This document shows, piece by piece, positions 19,777 through 31,101 of a stretch of DNA of 64,000 nucleotides. Both the position numbers and the translations under genes were made by a program. The stretch lies in assembly GCF_008124615.1 (NCBI RefSeq), contig NZ_VNIB01000002.1, positions 1 through 64,000 of the forward strand, read 5' to 3'. This DNA comes from Geothermobacter ehrlichii (lineage in GTDB: Bacteria > Desulfobacterota > Desulfuromonadia > Desulfuromonadales > Geothermobacteraceae). The notes beneath the pieces were generated by a model. That model saw only the letters and a program-made list of their open reading frames with translations. It was not told the origin of the DNA and did not search any database. Position 1 is the stretch's first letter. The number at the start of each line of letters is the position of its first letter.

Positions 19777-21090
19777 TCAGCGTTCCTGCGGCAGCAGGAG
19801 GTTGAGAATGACGCCGACGATTCCGGCCAGGCCGATGCCGCCCAGCTTGACCACGGTCAGGTCGAAACTCATGCCGCCGATGCCGAAGACCAGGATGACG
19901 GCGGCGATGGTCAGGTTGCGCGGCCGCATGAGGTCGATCTGCGCCTTGATCAGGGTGTTGATGCCGATGACGGAGATGGCGCCGAACAGCAGCACCATGA
20001 TACCGCCCATGACGGGGACCGGAATGGTGCCGAGAAAGGCGCCGAGCTTGCCGACGAAGGCGAGCAGGATGGCGCTGATGGCGGCCCAGGTCATGATCGC
20101 CGGGTTGAAGGAACGGGTCAGGGCAACGGCGCCGGAGACCTCGGAATAGGTGGTGTTGGGCGGGCCGCCGAGCAGGGCGGCCAGGCTGGTGGCCAGGCCG
20201 TCGCCGAGCAGGGTGCGGTGAATGCCGGGATCGTCCACGTAGTCGCGGCCGGTGATGCCGCCGATGGCCAGCACGTCGCCGAAATGCTCGATGGCCGGCG
20301 CGATTGCGACCGGGACGATGAAGAGAACGGCTTCCAGGTTCCAGGTCGGAAAGGTGAAGTCGGGCATGGCGATCCAGGGGGCCTCGGCGACCTTCTGCAT
20401 GGAGATCAGGGTCGGGGCGGTCCAGTTCTTCAGGCTGCCGGGATCGAACCCGGCCTGAATCGAGGCGGAGATGCCGGCCAGGTCGAGAAGCAGCGAGGTG
20501 GCGTAACCGGAGGCGATGCCACAGAGAATGGGAATCAGGCGGAACAGTCCCTTGCCGAGCAGGGAAACGAGGACGGTGACCGCCAGGGAGACGCCGGCGA
20601 TGATGAAGGCGGTCGGTTGCGGCACCAGCCAGGCGGCGCCGTCTCCGGTCCGTCCCGAGGCCATGTGGACGGCCACCGGGGCCAGGACCAGGCCGATGAC
20701 CATGATCACCGGTCCGGTCACCACCGGCGGCAGAATCCGGTGCAGGATGCCGGACCCGAACAGGCGGATGGCCAGGCTGAAGAGCACGTAGAGCAGGCCG
20801 GCGGCGGCCAGGCCGCAGAGCGTTCCCGGAATCCCCCATTGCTGGACGCCGTAGATGATCGGAGCGATGAAGGCGAAACTGGAGGCGAGAAAGACCGGAA
20901 CCTTGCCACCGGTGATCAGCTGGAAGAGCAGGGTGCCGGCCCCGGCCGTAAACAGGGCGACGTTGGGATTCAGTCCGGTCAGCAGGGGGACCAGGACCAG
21001 GGCGCCGAAGGCGACGAAAAGCATCTGGGCGCCGAGCAGGCAGTCCTTGAGACGGAAGTTGTAGCTGCTTTCGGAAAGATTCTTCTCCAT
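19777..21090 (-). CDS. uraA: Uracil/xanthine permease (NCS2 family)
   Basis: An inner-membrane transporter of 437 residues with 12-14 predicted segments. Family landmarks include the N-terminal region [25 protein letters not shown], the Gln-rich substrate loop near [16 protein letters not shown] and [18 protein letters not shown]2 carriers import uracil or purine bases with protons; the upstream upp gene favours uracil. The start at 21090 is preceded by AAGGGAA; the upstream in-frame ATG has no such site and adds a polar extension. It follows upp by 237 bases on the same strand. Confidence 0.9.
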   Translation of the reverse strand: MEKNLSESSYNFRLKDCLLGAQMLFVAFGALVLVPLLTGLNPNVALFTAGAGTLLFQLITGGKVPVFLASSFAFIAPIIYGVQQWGIPGTLCGLAAAGLLYVLFSLAIRLFGSGILHRILPPVVTGPVIMVIGLVLAPVAVHMASGRTGDGAAWLVPQPTAFIIAGVSLAVTVLVSLLGKGLFRLIPILCGIASGYATSLLLDLAGISASIQAGFDPGSLKNWTAPTLISMQKVAEAPWIAMPDFTFPTWNLEAVLFIVPVAIAPAIEHFGDVLAIGGITGRDYVDDPGIHRTLLGDGLATSLAALLGGPPNTTYSEVSGAVALTRSFNPAIMTWAAISAILLAFVGKLGAFLGTIPVPVMGGIMVLLFGAISVIGINTLIKAQIDLMRPRNLTIAAVILVFGIGGMSFDLTVVKLGGIGLAGIVGVILNLLLPQER

Positions 21091-21327
21091 ACCGAGTTCC
21101 CTTCTGTCAGGATGTTGAAGCTGAACCTGTGAACCTGTCACCTATCCCATGCAGAACGGGCTCACCGATCCAGGCTGAAAAAATGGCCGGGTCTGGTTTT
21201 CACGGGGCCGTCTGCCCGCCGTTACCGGAGCCGGTGCCTCATGAAACCGGACCTCGTCTCCATGCTGTGCCGGAGCTCTCTTGCCTTGTAGCTGGTGGTC
21301 AGCCTCCCGCCGGCAGGCCTGTCTGCC

Positions 21328-21954
21328 TTATTTCGTCCCGAAGATCTTGTCGCCGGCATCTCCCAGTCCCGGCAGGATGTAGCCGTTGTCGTTGAGCCGT
21401 TCATCGATGGCGGCGGTATAGATGTCGACATCCGGATGGACTTCCTGCAACCGGCTGATTCCCTCGGGAGCGGCGACCAGGAACAGTCCCTTGATCCGGC
21501 TGCAGCCGGCCTGCTTGAGCATGTCGATGCAGGCGACGACGCTGCCGCCGGTGGCCAGCATCGGGTCGAGGATAAGGGCGGTGCGATCTTCCATGCGGCT
21601 GGTGAATTTCTGGTAGTAGGTGACCGGTTCCAGGGTCTCCTCGTTGCGGTAGAGACCGACCACGCTCACCCGGGCGCTGGGAATCAGGTCGAGAACGCCG
21701 TTCATCATGCCGAGGCCGGCGCGCAGGATCGGTACGACGGTGATCTTCTTGCCCTTGATCTGCTCGATGCGGACCGGTCCCGCCCAGCTTTCGATGGTGT
21801 GGCCTTCGGTTTCGAGATCCTTGGTCGCCTCGTAGGTCAACAGGCAGGCGATTTCGGATGCCAGTTCGCGAAAGTTCTTGGTGGAAATGTCCTTCTCCCG
21901 CATCAGTCCGATCTTGTGCCGGACCAGGGGATGGTCGACGAGATGAACGGCCAT
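21328..21954 (-). CDS. upp: Uracil phosphoribosyltransferase
   Basis: A 208-residue enzyme converting uracil and PRPP into UMP (pyrimidine salvage). Motifs: [10 protein letters not shown], the PRPP-binding loop [11 protein letters not shown], and the uracil-binding end [16 protein letters not shown]. Length is standard. The start at 21954 is fixed by GGGAGG. It is followed by uraA, so uptake and salvage are encoded together. Confidence 0.95.
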   Translation of the reverse strand: MAVHLVDHPLVRHKIGLMREKDISTKNFRELASEIACLLTYEATKDLETEGHTIESWAGPVRIEQIKGKKITVVPILRAGLGMMNGVLDLIPSARVSVVGLYRNEETLEPVTYYQKFTSRMEDRTALILDPMLATGGSVVACIDMLKQAGCSRIKGLFLVAAPEGISRLQEVHPDVDIYTAAIDERLNDNGYILPGLGDAGDKIFGTK

Positions 21955-22014
21955 GGTGCCTCCCTTTGGGGGTTTTGGGTTGCCGAGAATCGGGCAGGTT
22001 TGCAAAATCACCAA

Positions 22015-22043
22015 AAAATAGCCGTTTGTCGACAGCGGGTCAA
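22015..22043 (-). promoter_or_regulatory. Promoter of upp
   Basis: On the minus strand TTGACC (22043-22038) and TATTTT (22020-22015) are 17 bases apart, giving a leader of about 55 bases before upp. Confidence 0.6.
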
Positions 22044-22122
22044 GCCCGACGAAACCCGGATTTGGCACGAATAATCATGCCGGGATATCCGGAGAGGGGA
22101 CCTGGGCGGGATTTTTTTTTTC

Positions 22123-22151
22123 TTGACAGGAACACCCGTCTTTTTTAAATT
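22123..22151 (+). promoter_or_regulatory. Promoter of fur, overlapped by a Fur box
   Basis: TTGACA (22123-22128) and TAAATT (22146-22151) are 17 bases apart. The -10 element runs into the Fur-type palindrome beginning at 22149, which fits autorepression. Confidence 0.68.
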
Positions 22152-22167
22152 GAAATCCATTTTCAAT
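22149..22167. promoter_or_regulatory. Fur box upstream of fur
   Basis: ATTGAAATCCATTTTCAAT is a 7-5-7 inverted repeat (ATTGAAA/TTTCAAT) ending 15 bases before the fur start. It matches the TTGAAAA-type Fur sites described for Geobacter relatives. Confidence 0.72.
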
Positions 22168-22182
22168 GAATGTCGAGGTGAG

Positions 22183-22632
22183 ATGCGGCAAAGCAAGGAA
22201 CAGTTCAGGCGTTTTCTGTTGCAGAAGGGGCTGAAGTCGACCCGGCAGCGGGAGATTGTGCTCGATGCCTTTTTGCGTTCGTCGACCCATCTTTCCACCG
22301 AAGATCTCTATCAGAAGGTGCGCCGCCGGCATCCGAACATCGGCTATGCGACCGTTCACCGGACCCTGAAGCTTTTTACAGAGTGCGGTCTGGCCGAGGA
22401 GCGCAATTTCGGCGACGGGCAGATCCGTTACGAGTGGACGGGCGACAAGAGCCATCACGATCACCTGGTCTGCATCTCCTGCGGGGTCATCAGCGAATTC
22501 GAGGACAGCCGGATCGAGCAGCTTCAGCGGGATATAGCCGCCCGGCACGGATTCGTCATGACCAGTCACCGCCATGACCTGTACGGTCTGTGCGCCAAGT
22601 GCCAGGAAGAAAAAGTAAGAAAGGGCTGCTGA
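22183..22632 (+). CDS. fur: Fur-family metalloregulator
   Basis: A 149-residue ferric-uptake-type repressor. The N-terminal winged helix includes STRQREIVLDAFL and the recognition region YATVHRTLKLF. The C-terminal half carries the metal sites KSHHDHLVCISCG, EFEDSRIE and the second zinc pair CAKC near the end. A start at 22183 is supported by GAGGTG. With iron it should repress its own gene and feoB, both preceded by matching 19-bp palindromes. PerR or Zur function cannot be excluded by sequence alone, but the feo context favours iron. Confidence 0.87.
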   Translation: MRQSKEQFRRFLLQKGLKSTRQREIVLDAFLRSSTHLSTEDLYQKVRRRHPNIGYATVHRTLKLFTECGLAEERNFGDGQIRYEWTGDKSHHDHLVCISCGVISEFEDSRIEQLQRDIAARHGFVMTSHRHDLYGLCAKCQEEKVRKGC

Positions 22633-22705
22633 AAAAGGCTCGCCCGCGTTGTTGTTCCATGCTCCGCAATCGTCGGTAAATTCCGAACCCGTTTTCTGCC
22701 GGACT

Positions 22706-22724
22706 ATTGAAAACGGTTTTCAAT
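22706..22724. promoter_or_regulatory. Near-perfect Fur box upstream of feoB
   Basis: ATTGAAAACGGTTTTCAAT is a 9-1-9 palindrome, perfect apart from its central base, ending 31 bases before the feoB start. Its outer half-sites equal those of the site upstream of fur, so one regulator probably binds both. Confidence 0.78.
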
Positions 22725-22755
22725 AGAGGGGTGTTTCCCTGACGGAGTCATTTTG

Positions 22756-24732
22756 ATGAAGTGTGCAGTCGAAAACCCGGTACAGGCCGATCAGAACCTT
22801 CGCCGCATCTTTCTGGTCGGCAACCCCAATGTCGGCAAGAGCGTTCTGTTCAATGCCCTGACGGGGGCCTATACCACGGTTTCCAACTATCCCGGCACCA
22901 GCGTCGAGGTCTTTCGCGGCACCTGTGAAATTCATGGCGTCCGCTACGAGGTGCTGGACACGCCGGGCATGTATTCGTTGCTGCCGATCACCGAGGAGGA
23001 GAGGGTGGCGCGTGACATGCTGCTGAACGAGCGGCCGGATGTGGTACTGCACGTCATCGATGCCCGCAACATCGAGCGCATGCTGCCCATGACCCTGCAG
23101 CTGATCGAGGCCGGCCTGCCGGTCATCCTGGTGGTCAACATTCTGGACGAGGCCGAACGGCTCGGTCTGCGTTTCGACCTGCATCTTCTGGAGGAGAAGC
23201 TCGGCATTCCCGTGGTCGGGGCGGCGGTTCGCCGGCGTCGGGGACTGAAGGAGATCCGGGCCGCCATTGTCGGCTTCGATCCGAGCCAGAAGGCGGTCTT
23301 CGGTTACGCCGTCGATCTCGAGCGCGACATTTCACGCGTCACTTCCTGCTTGAGCGGGCAGTACGGTCTGGATGCCCGCGCCATGGCGCTGCTGTTGATG
23401 CAGCGTGACGAGTCGCTGACCGAACTGGTCCGTTCGGTCGAAAAGGACAATTTTGCGGTGGTCGAGGGGGCGATCAACGAAATCGCCTTCGATCGCCGGG
23501 TCGATCTGCATTTGCGCATCAGCCTGGAGCGCAAGCGGGTCTGCAAGGGGGTTCTCGAAGGCGTTATCAGCGAGGACGGACAGAGAGCAATCGACTGGGC
23601 GGGGAAGCTCTCCGAGCTGACCATGAATCCTTGGACGGGGGTTCCCCTGTTGCTGCTGGTGCTCTATTTCGGCCTCTATCAGTTTGTCGGCAACTTCGGT
23701 GCCGGCACCATCGTCGACTTTCTCGAGGGGGGACTGTTTGAAAAAAATCTCAACCCCTGGTTTATCGATTTCTGCCGCACCTATCTGCCTTGGAACTGGC
23801 TGTTTGAGCTGTTGGCCGGCGAGTACGGCATCTTCACCCTGGGCGTCCGTTATGCCGTGGCCATCGTCTTGCCCATCGTCGGCACCTTTTTCATCGCTTT
23901 TTCGGTAATCGAGGACTCTGGCTACTTCCCCCGGCTGGCCATGCTGGTCGACCGGGTCTTCAAGCAGATCGGTCTCAATGGCCGGGCGGTCATTCCCATC
24001 GTCCTCGGCTTTGGCTGCGACACCATGGCGACCATCGTCACCCGAACCTTGGAGACCCGCAGGGAGCGGCTGATCGCCACCCTGCTGCTGGCGCTCGCCA
24101 TCCCCTGCAGCGCCCAGCTCGGCGTTATTCTTGGCTTGCTCTCCGCCGTGCCGGGGGCGCTGGTCATCTGGGGCGGCAGCATGGCCGGACTCTTTCTGTT
24201 CATCGGCTTTCTCTCGGCCCGGCTGATGCCGGGCGAAAAGCCGATGTTCTACATGGAAATTCCGCCCATGCGCCTGCCGCAGCCGCGCAACGTGCTGGTC
24301 AAGACCCTGACCCGGATGCAGTGGTATTTCCTTGAAATCTTCCCCCTGTTCATTCTGGCGTCGGTCATTCTCTGGGCGGGCAAGATGACCGGGGCCTTGC
24401 AATGGCTGGTTGAGGTCATGCAGCCGGTGATGCGTCTGCTGGGATTGCCGGGCCAGACCGCCGCCGCCTTCATCTTTGGCTTTTTCCGGCGGGATTTTGG
24501 TGCCGCTGGTCTCTACGATCTGCAGACGAAGGGGATTCTCTCCCCAGCCCAGTTGACGGTGGCGGCGGTGACGCTGACCCTTTTCGTGCCCTGCGTCGCC
24601 CAGTTTTTGATCATGAAGAAGGAGCGTGGCTGGAAGGCGTCGCTGGCCATTTTCGCGGTTGTGACCCTGCTGGCGTTCAGTGTCGGTTTCGGCCTGAACC
24701 GCTTGCTGCTGCTGACTGGGGTGCCAGGATGA
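22756..24732 (+). CDS. feoB: Ferrous iron transporter FeoB
   Basis: A 658-residue inner-membrane Fe(II) transporter. The N-terminal G domain has G1 GNPNVGKS (22-29), the switch region YTTVSNYPGTSVE, G3 DTPG (68-71) and NILD as G4. The membrane half contains two Gate repeats, with conserved GFGCDT and IPCSAQLG, the latter holding the transport-linked cysteine. The length is near the lower end for FeoB because no extra N-terminal FeoA domain is present. ATG 22756 follows GGAG with nine bases between. The stop overlaps the start of the small Cys-rich gene by two bases. A Fur box lies just upstream. Confidence 0.94.
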   Translation: MKCAVENPVQADQNLRRIFLVGNPNVGKSVLFNALTGAYTTVSNYPGTSVEVFRGTCEIHGVRYEVLDTPGMYSLLPITEEERVARDMLLNERPDVVLHVIDARNIERMLPMTLQLIEAGLPVILVVNILDEAERLGLRFDLHLLEEKLGIPVVGAAVRRRRGLKEIRAAIVGFDPSQKAVFGYAVDLERDISRVTSCLSGQYGLDARAMALLLMQRDESLTELVRSVEKDNFAVVEGAINEIAFDRRVDLHLRISLERKRVCKGVLEGVISEDGQRAIDWAGKLSELTMNPWTGVPLLLLVLYFGLYQFVGNFGAGTIVDFLEGGLFEKNLNPWFIDFCRTYLPWNWLFELLAGEYGIFTLGVRYAVAIVLPIVGTFFIAFSVIEDSGYFPRLAMLVDRVFKQIGLNGRAVIPIVLGFGCDTMATIVTRTLETRRERLIATLLLALAIPCSAQLGVILGLLSAVPGALVIWGGSMAGLFLFIGFLSARLMPGEKPMFYMEIPPMRLPQPRNVLVKTLTRMQWYFLEIFPLFILASVILWAGKMTGALQWLVEVMQPVMRLLGLPGQTAAAFIFGFFRRDFGAAGLYDLQTKGILSPAQLTVAAVTLTLFVPCVAQFLIMKKERGWKASLAIFAVVTLLAFSVGFGLNRLLLLTGVPG

Positions 24733-24899
24733 TCTGCGGTTTCTGTCACCGGGAGATTCCCGAAGAAACGCCCGAGAAGGGTTGCGGCCGCTGCGGAGGC
24801 GGTTGTCGCAAGGTACACTGTCCCTATTGCGGTTACGAAAATCCCCTGCCGTCGCCTCTTCTCGAGCGGTTGCTGGGGCGCAAGGAGAAGAAGAAATGA
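24729..24899 (+). CDS. Small Cys-rich (zinc-ribbon-like) protein coupled to feoB
   Basis: A 56-residue protein, starting MICGFCHREIPEETPEKG and ending LLERLLGRKEKKK. Seven cysteines at 3, 6, 19, 22, 26, 31 and 34 form three CxxC pairs plus one extra, with histidines at 7 and 30: a double zinc-knuckle or rubredoxin-like metal-binding pattern. Its start overlaps the feoB stop (ATGA) and its stop overlaps the ideR start (ATGA), so it is translationally locked into the operon. The basic tail could reach the membrane or RNA. It is not the hydrophobic Firmicute FeoB-associated Cys-rich membrane protein, nor typical FeoC. A role in iron delivery or FeoB control is inference. Confidence 0.72.
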   Translation: MICGFCHREIPEETPEKGCGRCGGGCRKVHCPYCGYENPLPSPLLERLLGRKEKKK

Positions 24900-25543
24900 A
24901 CGTATCGGAAAAGGCGGAAGAGATTCTCGAGACGCTCTGGATCGCCACCGAAGAAGAGGGGGAGAACGCCGCCCATTTCGAGCGGCTGCGCATCGGTTCC
25001 GATGACGAGGGGCTGGAAGAGCTGAAGAAGCTGGCCTATGTTGAGGTCAAAGGGGAGCGGGTCTACCTGCGGCCCGAGGGACGGGAGGAGGCCCGGATGA
25101 CGGTGCGTCGGCATCGCCTGGCCGAGAGGCTGATGATGGACGTTCTCGACTTCAAGGGAGAGGCCGGCAACGCCAAAGCTTGCGAATTTGAGCACCTGCT
25201 GCATCACGGTGTCGATACCAAGCTCTGCACGCTGCTCAACCATCCGACCACCTGCCCGCACGGCAAGCCGATTCCGCCCGGTAGCTGCTGCGAGCAGGCC
25301 CGCCGCGAGGGAACCCCCGGTGTTGTCGCCCTGACTGAGCTGAAGGCGGGCGAGCGGGGCGAGATCGCCTACCTGTCGACGGACAACGAGAAGAAGATGC
25401 AGAAGCTGATGAGCATGGGGGTGTTGCCGGGCAACGAAATCCTGCTCAGCCGGACCTTCCCCAGCTATGTCTTCAAGGTCGGTTATTCGGAGTTTGCCGT
25501 CGACGATGAACTCGCCCGCGAGATTTTTGTCCGCAGGAGCTAG
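24896..25543 (+). CDS. DtxR/IdeR-type metalloregulator with C-terminal FeoA (SH3) domain
   Basis: A 215-residue regulator. Residues 1-75 form a winged helix of the DtxR/MntR type (MNVSEKAEEILETLW, LEELKKLAYVEVKGERV). Residues 80-145 form the dimerisation and metal-binding part (RRHRLAERLMMDVLDF, ACEFEHLLHHGVDTKL, HPTTCPHGKPIP). Residues 150-215 form the FeoA-like SH3 domain (LTELKAGERGEIAYLS, LMSMGVLPGNEILLSR). No separate feoA is present in the operon, so this domain may act on FeoB as well as in repression. The start is the ATGA overlap at 24896. Geobacter has an IdeR-like regulator of this kind. Confidence 0.83.
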   Translation: MNVSEKAEEILETLWIATEEEGENAAHFERLRIGSDDEGLEELKKLAYVEVKGERVYLRPEGREEARMTVRRHRLAERLMMDVLDFKGEAGNAKACEFEHLLHHGVDTKLCTLLNHPTTCPHGKPIPPGSCCEQARREGTPGVVALTELKAGERGEIAYLSTDNEKKMQKLMSMGVLPGNEILLSRTFPSYVFKVGYSEFAVDDELAREIFVRRS

Positions 25544-25685
25544 GCCCCCTCGCCGCCACGGTCTGTCCGGCCGCGCCAAGGTGCTTGAACTGTGCATGAC
25601 GCCGGTGTAAGGTAGGGCGTGATTCACGAGCGACGCGCCCGGGCCCGGCCGGTCGCCAATCATTGCTCCAAGAGGGGTTTGCTTC

Positions 25686-27677
25686 ATGCCTCCTGCCTGG
25701 TTCAGCCGCATCCGTCTGGCTGCCGGCCTCCGCCGTCTTTTTCTGTTTTCACTTGTCGTGCTCTCCTTCTCGCCGTCCCCGGCACAGGCGAAAGATCTTG
25801 TTTTCGGCTATACCCCTGAAGTTTGCGACCTGATTCGGACGACGGATCAGGCCGATGCCCTGGCCGCCTATCTGTCCGAACAGCTGGGACGCAGGGTAGT
25901 GCCCAGGGCGTTCCGCTCGGAAAGGAATCTCCACTACTGGCTCGACAGATTCCGTGAGGTCGATCTGGCGGTGGTCAGCGCCGGTTATCTCTCCCGCAAT
26001 GGCAGGGGGGGGCTCATTCCGGTCGCCGGCTACGTTCGAAAATCGGATGGCCGTGACGGACAGGGTATGGTCGTTGCCAGGCGGGGATTTTCTCCGGCTC
26101 TTTTCGTTCGGACCGGCAATGCCCTTGCCGGGTTGTCGTCCGGCGAGCTGCTCGGTGTCCTCGATGTCCTGACTTTCTATCGGCCCGGCGAAAAGCCGGA
26201 CATGGTCGTGAGGGGCACCGATGAGCACGGCCGGACATCCCGGCCGGCAAACGACAATGGGACAGACCTGCCTGCCGAGGTTGACGTCGGTTTGCCAAGG
26301 GTTGTCATCGATTCTCCGGCCGACCGGGCGGTTCTCAACCGGACGCCCCGGCTTGTCTACGATGCCGACGGGGGAGACGTCGACATTCTGCTCGACGGCA
26401 AAAAGGTTGGGGATGTCGACGAGGCCCTCAAGAAACTTGGCGACGGGCTGCATCGTATCGTGGTCCGGGTGCGTGACGAGCGGGGACAAAGTGCCGAAGA
26501 CATGGTGAGCTTTACTCTCGATCGCACCCCGCCGCAACTGGTTCTGCTCAGTCCGCCGGAGGTGAGCCTCGAGTCGGAGCCGGTCATCGACTGGCGTTGT
26601 GAAGGGAACGGGATCAATGTTTTTCTCGACGGCGAAGCCGTTCAGGTCGCGGCAAAAGAACGTCTGCCGAGTCTGTCCGACGGAACCCATCATCTGCGGC
26701 TGGAATGTGTCGACGCTGCCGGCAATATCGCCTGGCTTGAGCGGGAATTCGTCATCGATACCCTGCCCCCGGTCTTTACCGTTGCCCCCCTGCCTGCGAC
26801 TGTCGGCGGTGGTCGCCTGACCGTGCACGGCACCAGGGAGCCGGGTTCTTTCATCGACCTTGTCACGGTTCCGGGAGCAAGGGTGTCCGAAGCCCGTTAT
26901 CCGGCCGGCGACCGTTGGGAGATCGATGTAGACGGCCTGGAGAATGGTCATTATTTTCTGGTCGTGTCGGCGCGTGATGCGCATGGCAATTCCGGTCGCC
27001 TGCGGTTCGAACTGCAGGTTGAACGGAAGGCTCCCCGCGTTCGCATCCTGGCCCCGGCCGTCGGCCTGACCTACGACAACACTCCGTTGCTGCAGTTTCA
27101 GGTCGAGCGGGGAAAGGTCAGAGTCCTGGTGGATGGCGAGGTGGTCGACAAGTATTCCGGCATGGCTCTTGATCCCCTTGCTCCCGGCGAGCATGTCGTG
27201 CGGGTTGAAGCGGTTGACGATTTCGGCAACCGGGGGTATGCCGAGTGCCATCTGGTGATTGTCGAGTCTGAACCGCCGCCGGTGCGGACGGATACCGGTC
27301 CCTGGTTCGAACTGTTTTCCGCCCGTCTCGACCGGCCGCTGCTCGAAAATGGTTCCGACCGGCCTCTGGTTCTGTCGATCGGCCCGCTCAGCTTCCCCGG
27401 CGAGACGGTCTATATCGAGCAGTGGGCCGACAGCAACGGCAACGGTGTCGCCGATGCAGGCGAACAGGTGATTCGCACCTTCCGTCTGGTCGATGGTCTG
27501 GCATCGCCGAGCTCGCTGGTCCCGGGGGACAGTGACGGTGTCGCCGATGGCCGCATCCGGGCGGAACTTTCGCCGCGGGTTCTCCATGACCGCATGGACG
27601 GGGCGAAGCACTACGTGCTGCTGATCATGGCCGAGCACGACCTGGCCGAGGTTGCCTTCCGGGTGGCGACCGACTAG
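25686..27677 (+). CDS. Exported protein with PhnD-like N-terminus and Ig-like repeats
   Basis: A 663-residue secreted or surface protein. After a signal peptide (about 1-37, ending AQA), residues 38-165 resemble the first lobe of a PhnD-type periplasmic binding protein (LVFGYTPEVCDL, LAAYLSEQLGRRVVPR, VDLAVVSAGYLSR). From about 195 come four Ig-like or bacterial beta-sandwich repeats of 80-100 residues with phrases such as DRTPPQLVLLSPP, IDTLPPVFTV and ERKAPRVRILAP. The C-terminus (about 540-663) holds DSNGNGVADAGE, a calcium-loop-like motif. The start at 25686 is supported by GAGGGG. Role unknown: a binding protein turned into an adhesin or envelope sensor is one reading. Confidence 0.65.
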   Translation: MPPAWFSRIRLAAGLRRLFLFSLVVLSFSPSPAQAKDLVFGYTPEVCDLIRTTDQADALAAYLSEQLGRRVVPRAFRSERNLHYWLDRFREVDLAVVSAGYLSRNGRGGLIPVAGYVRKSDGRDGQGMVVARRGFSPALFVRTGNALAGLSSGELLGVLDVLTFYRPGEKPDMVVRGTDEHGRTSRPANDNGTDLPAEVDVGLPRVVIDSPADRAVLNRTPRLVYDADGGDVDILLDGKKVGDVDEALKKLGDGLHRIVVRVRDERGQSAEDMVSFTLDRTPPQLVLLSPPEVSLESEPVIDWRCEGNGINVFLDGEAVQVAAKERLPSLSDGTHHLRLECVDAAGNIAWLEREFVIDTLPPVFTVAPLPATVGGGRLTVHGTREPGSFIDLVTVPGARVSEARYPAGDRWEIDVDGLENGHYFLVVSARDAHGNSGRLRFELQVERKAPRVRILAPAVGLTYDNTPLLQFQVERGKVRVLVDGEVVDKYSGMALDPLAPGEHVVRVEAVDDFGNRGYAECHLVIVESEPPPVRTDTGPWFELFSARLDRPLLENGSDRPLVLSIGPLSFPGETVYIEQWADSNGNGVADAGEQVIRTFRLVDGLASPSSLVPGDSDGVADGRIRAELSPRVLHDRMDGAKHYVLLIMAEHDLAEVAFRVATD

Positions 27678-27694
27678 CCCCGGCTTCGGGGCGG

Positions 27695-27723
27695 TTGACA
27701 GCCGTTCGGCCTTTCTTTACAGT
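27695..27723 (+). promoter_or_regulatory. Promoter of kdsB and the KDO operon
   Basis: TTGACA (27695-27700) and TACAGT (27718-27723) are 17 bases apart, about 40 bases before the kdsB start. A short CCCCG/CGGGG hairpin (27679-27692) that could end the preceding gene sits just upstream. Confidence 0.6.
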
Positions 27724-27769
27724 ACGCCGCTGTTTGTCGTGCCACCGGCCGCTTTACTGGAGGGTTTGC

Positions 27770-28528
27770 ATGGATATCACCATCGTCATTCCGGCCCGTT
27801 ACGCTTCGACCCGGTTTCCGGGCAAGCCGCTTGCCGATCTTCTCGGCAAGCCGATGATCCAGTGGGTCTACGAGAGGTGCCGCGACTCCCGGCTGGCCCG
27901 CCGGGTGCTGGTGGCGACCGATGACGGCCGCATCGCCGATGCCGTCCGGGCCTTCGGTGGCGAGGTGATGATGACCCGGTCCGACCATCCGACCGGCACC
28001 GACCGCCTGGCCGAGGTTGCCGAGTCGCTTGCCGGCGACCTGATCATCAACGTGCAGGGCGATGAGCCGCTGATCGATCCGCAAAGCATCGATTTGGCGG
28101 CCGAGCCCCTGCTCGAAGACGAAAGTGTCGCCATGGGCACGCTCTGCACGCCGCTGGCCTCGGCCGACGAGTTCATGAACCCCAATGTGGTCAAGGTGGT
28201 CTGCGACGGACGGGGGCGGGCGCTCTACTTCTCCCGCGCGCCCATTCCCTGGCCCCGAGACATGGCCGAACGCATGGACGAGGTCCTGCGGGTGACGCCC
28301 GCCCGCAGGCATATCGGTCTTTACGTCTACCGGCGGGACTTCCTGCGGCGTTTCCCGTCTCTGCCCAGGACGCCGCTGGAGCAGCTCGAATCGCTGGAGC
28401 AGCTCAGGGCGCTGGAGCACGGATACGCCATAATGGTCCGTCAGGTAGCCGATCACTCCCTCGGGGTCGATACCCCGGAGGATCTGGAACAGGTTCGTTC
28501 CCTGCTTGCGGGCAAGGCGGAGCTTTAG
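27770..28528 (+). CDS. kdsB: 3-deoxy-manno-octulosonate cytidylyltransferase
   Basis: A 252-residue cytoplasmic enzyme activating KDO to CMP-KDO with CTP, the committed step for KDO addition to lipid A. Motifs: IPARYASTRFPGKPL at the nucleotide-binding start, QGDEPLI for the magnesium-binding region, and RRHIGLYVYRRDFL. Length matches the family. The start at 27770 follows CTGGAGGG. It heads a gene set that also makes CTP (pyrG) and KDO (kdsA, kdsD, kdsC). Confidence 0.94.
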   Translation: MDITIVIPARYASTRFPGKPLADLLGKPMIQWVYERCRDSRLARRVLVATDDGRIADAVRAFGGEVMMTRSDHPTGTDRLAEVAESLAGDLIINVQGDEPLIDPQSIDLAAEPLLEDESVAMGTLCTPLASADEFMNPNVVKVVCDGRGRALYFSRAPIPWPRDMAERMDEVLRVTPARRHIGLYVYRRDFLRRFPSLPRTPLEQLESLEQLRALEHGYAIMVRQVADHSLGVDTPEDLEQVRSLLAGKAEL

Positions 28529-28582
28529 TCTTTTCCCCGGTCGCAAGGCCATTGTATGATACGCGGCTGGTCGGAGTGCTGA

Positions 28583-31097
<2,515 letters not shown>

Positions 31098-31101
<4 letters not shown>

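Noticed and set aside
21091-21327. Possible PyrR-type RNA element between upp and uraA
   Set aside because: I could not find the conserved PyrR binding loop or an antiterminator/terminator pair.
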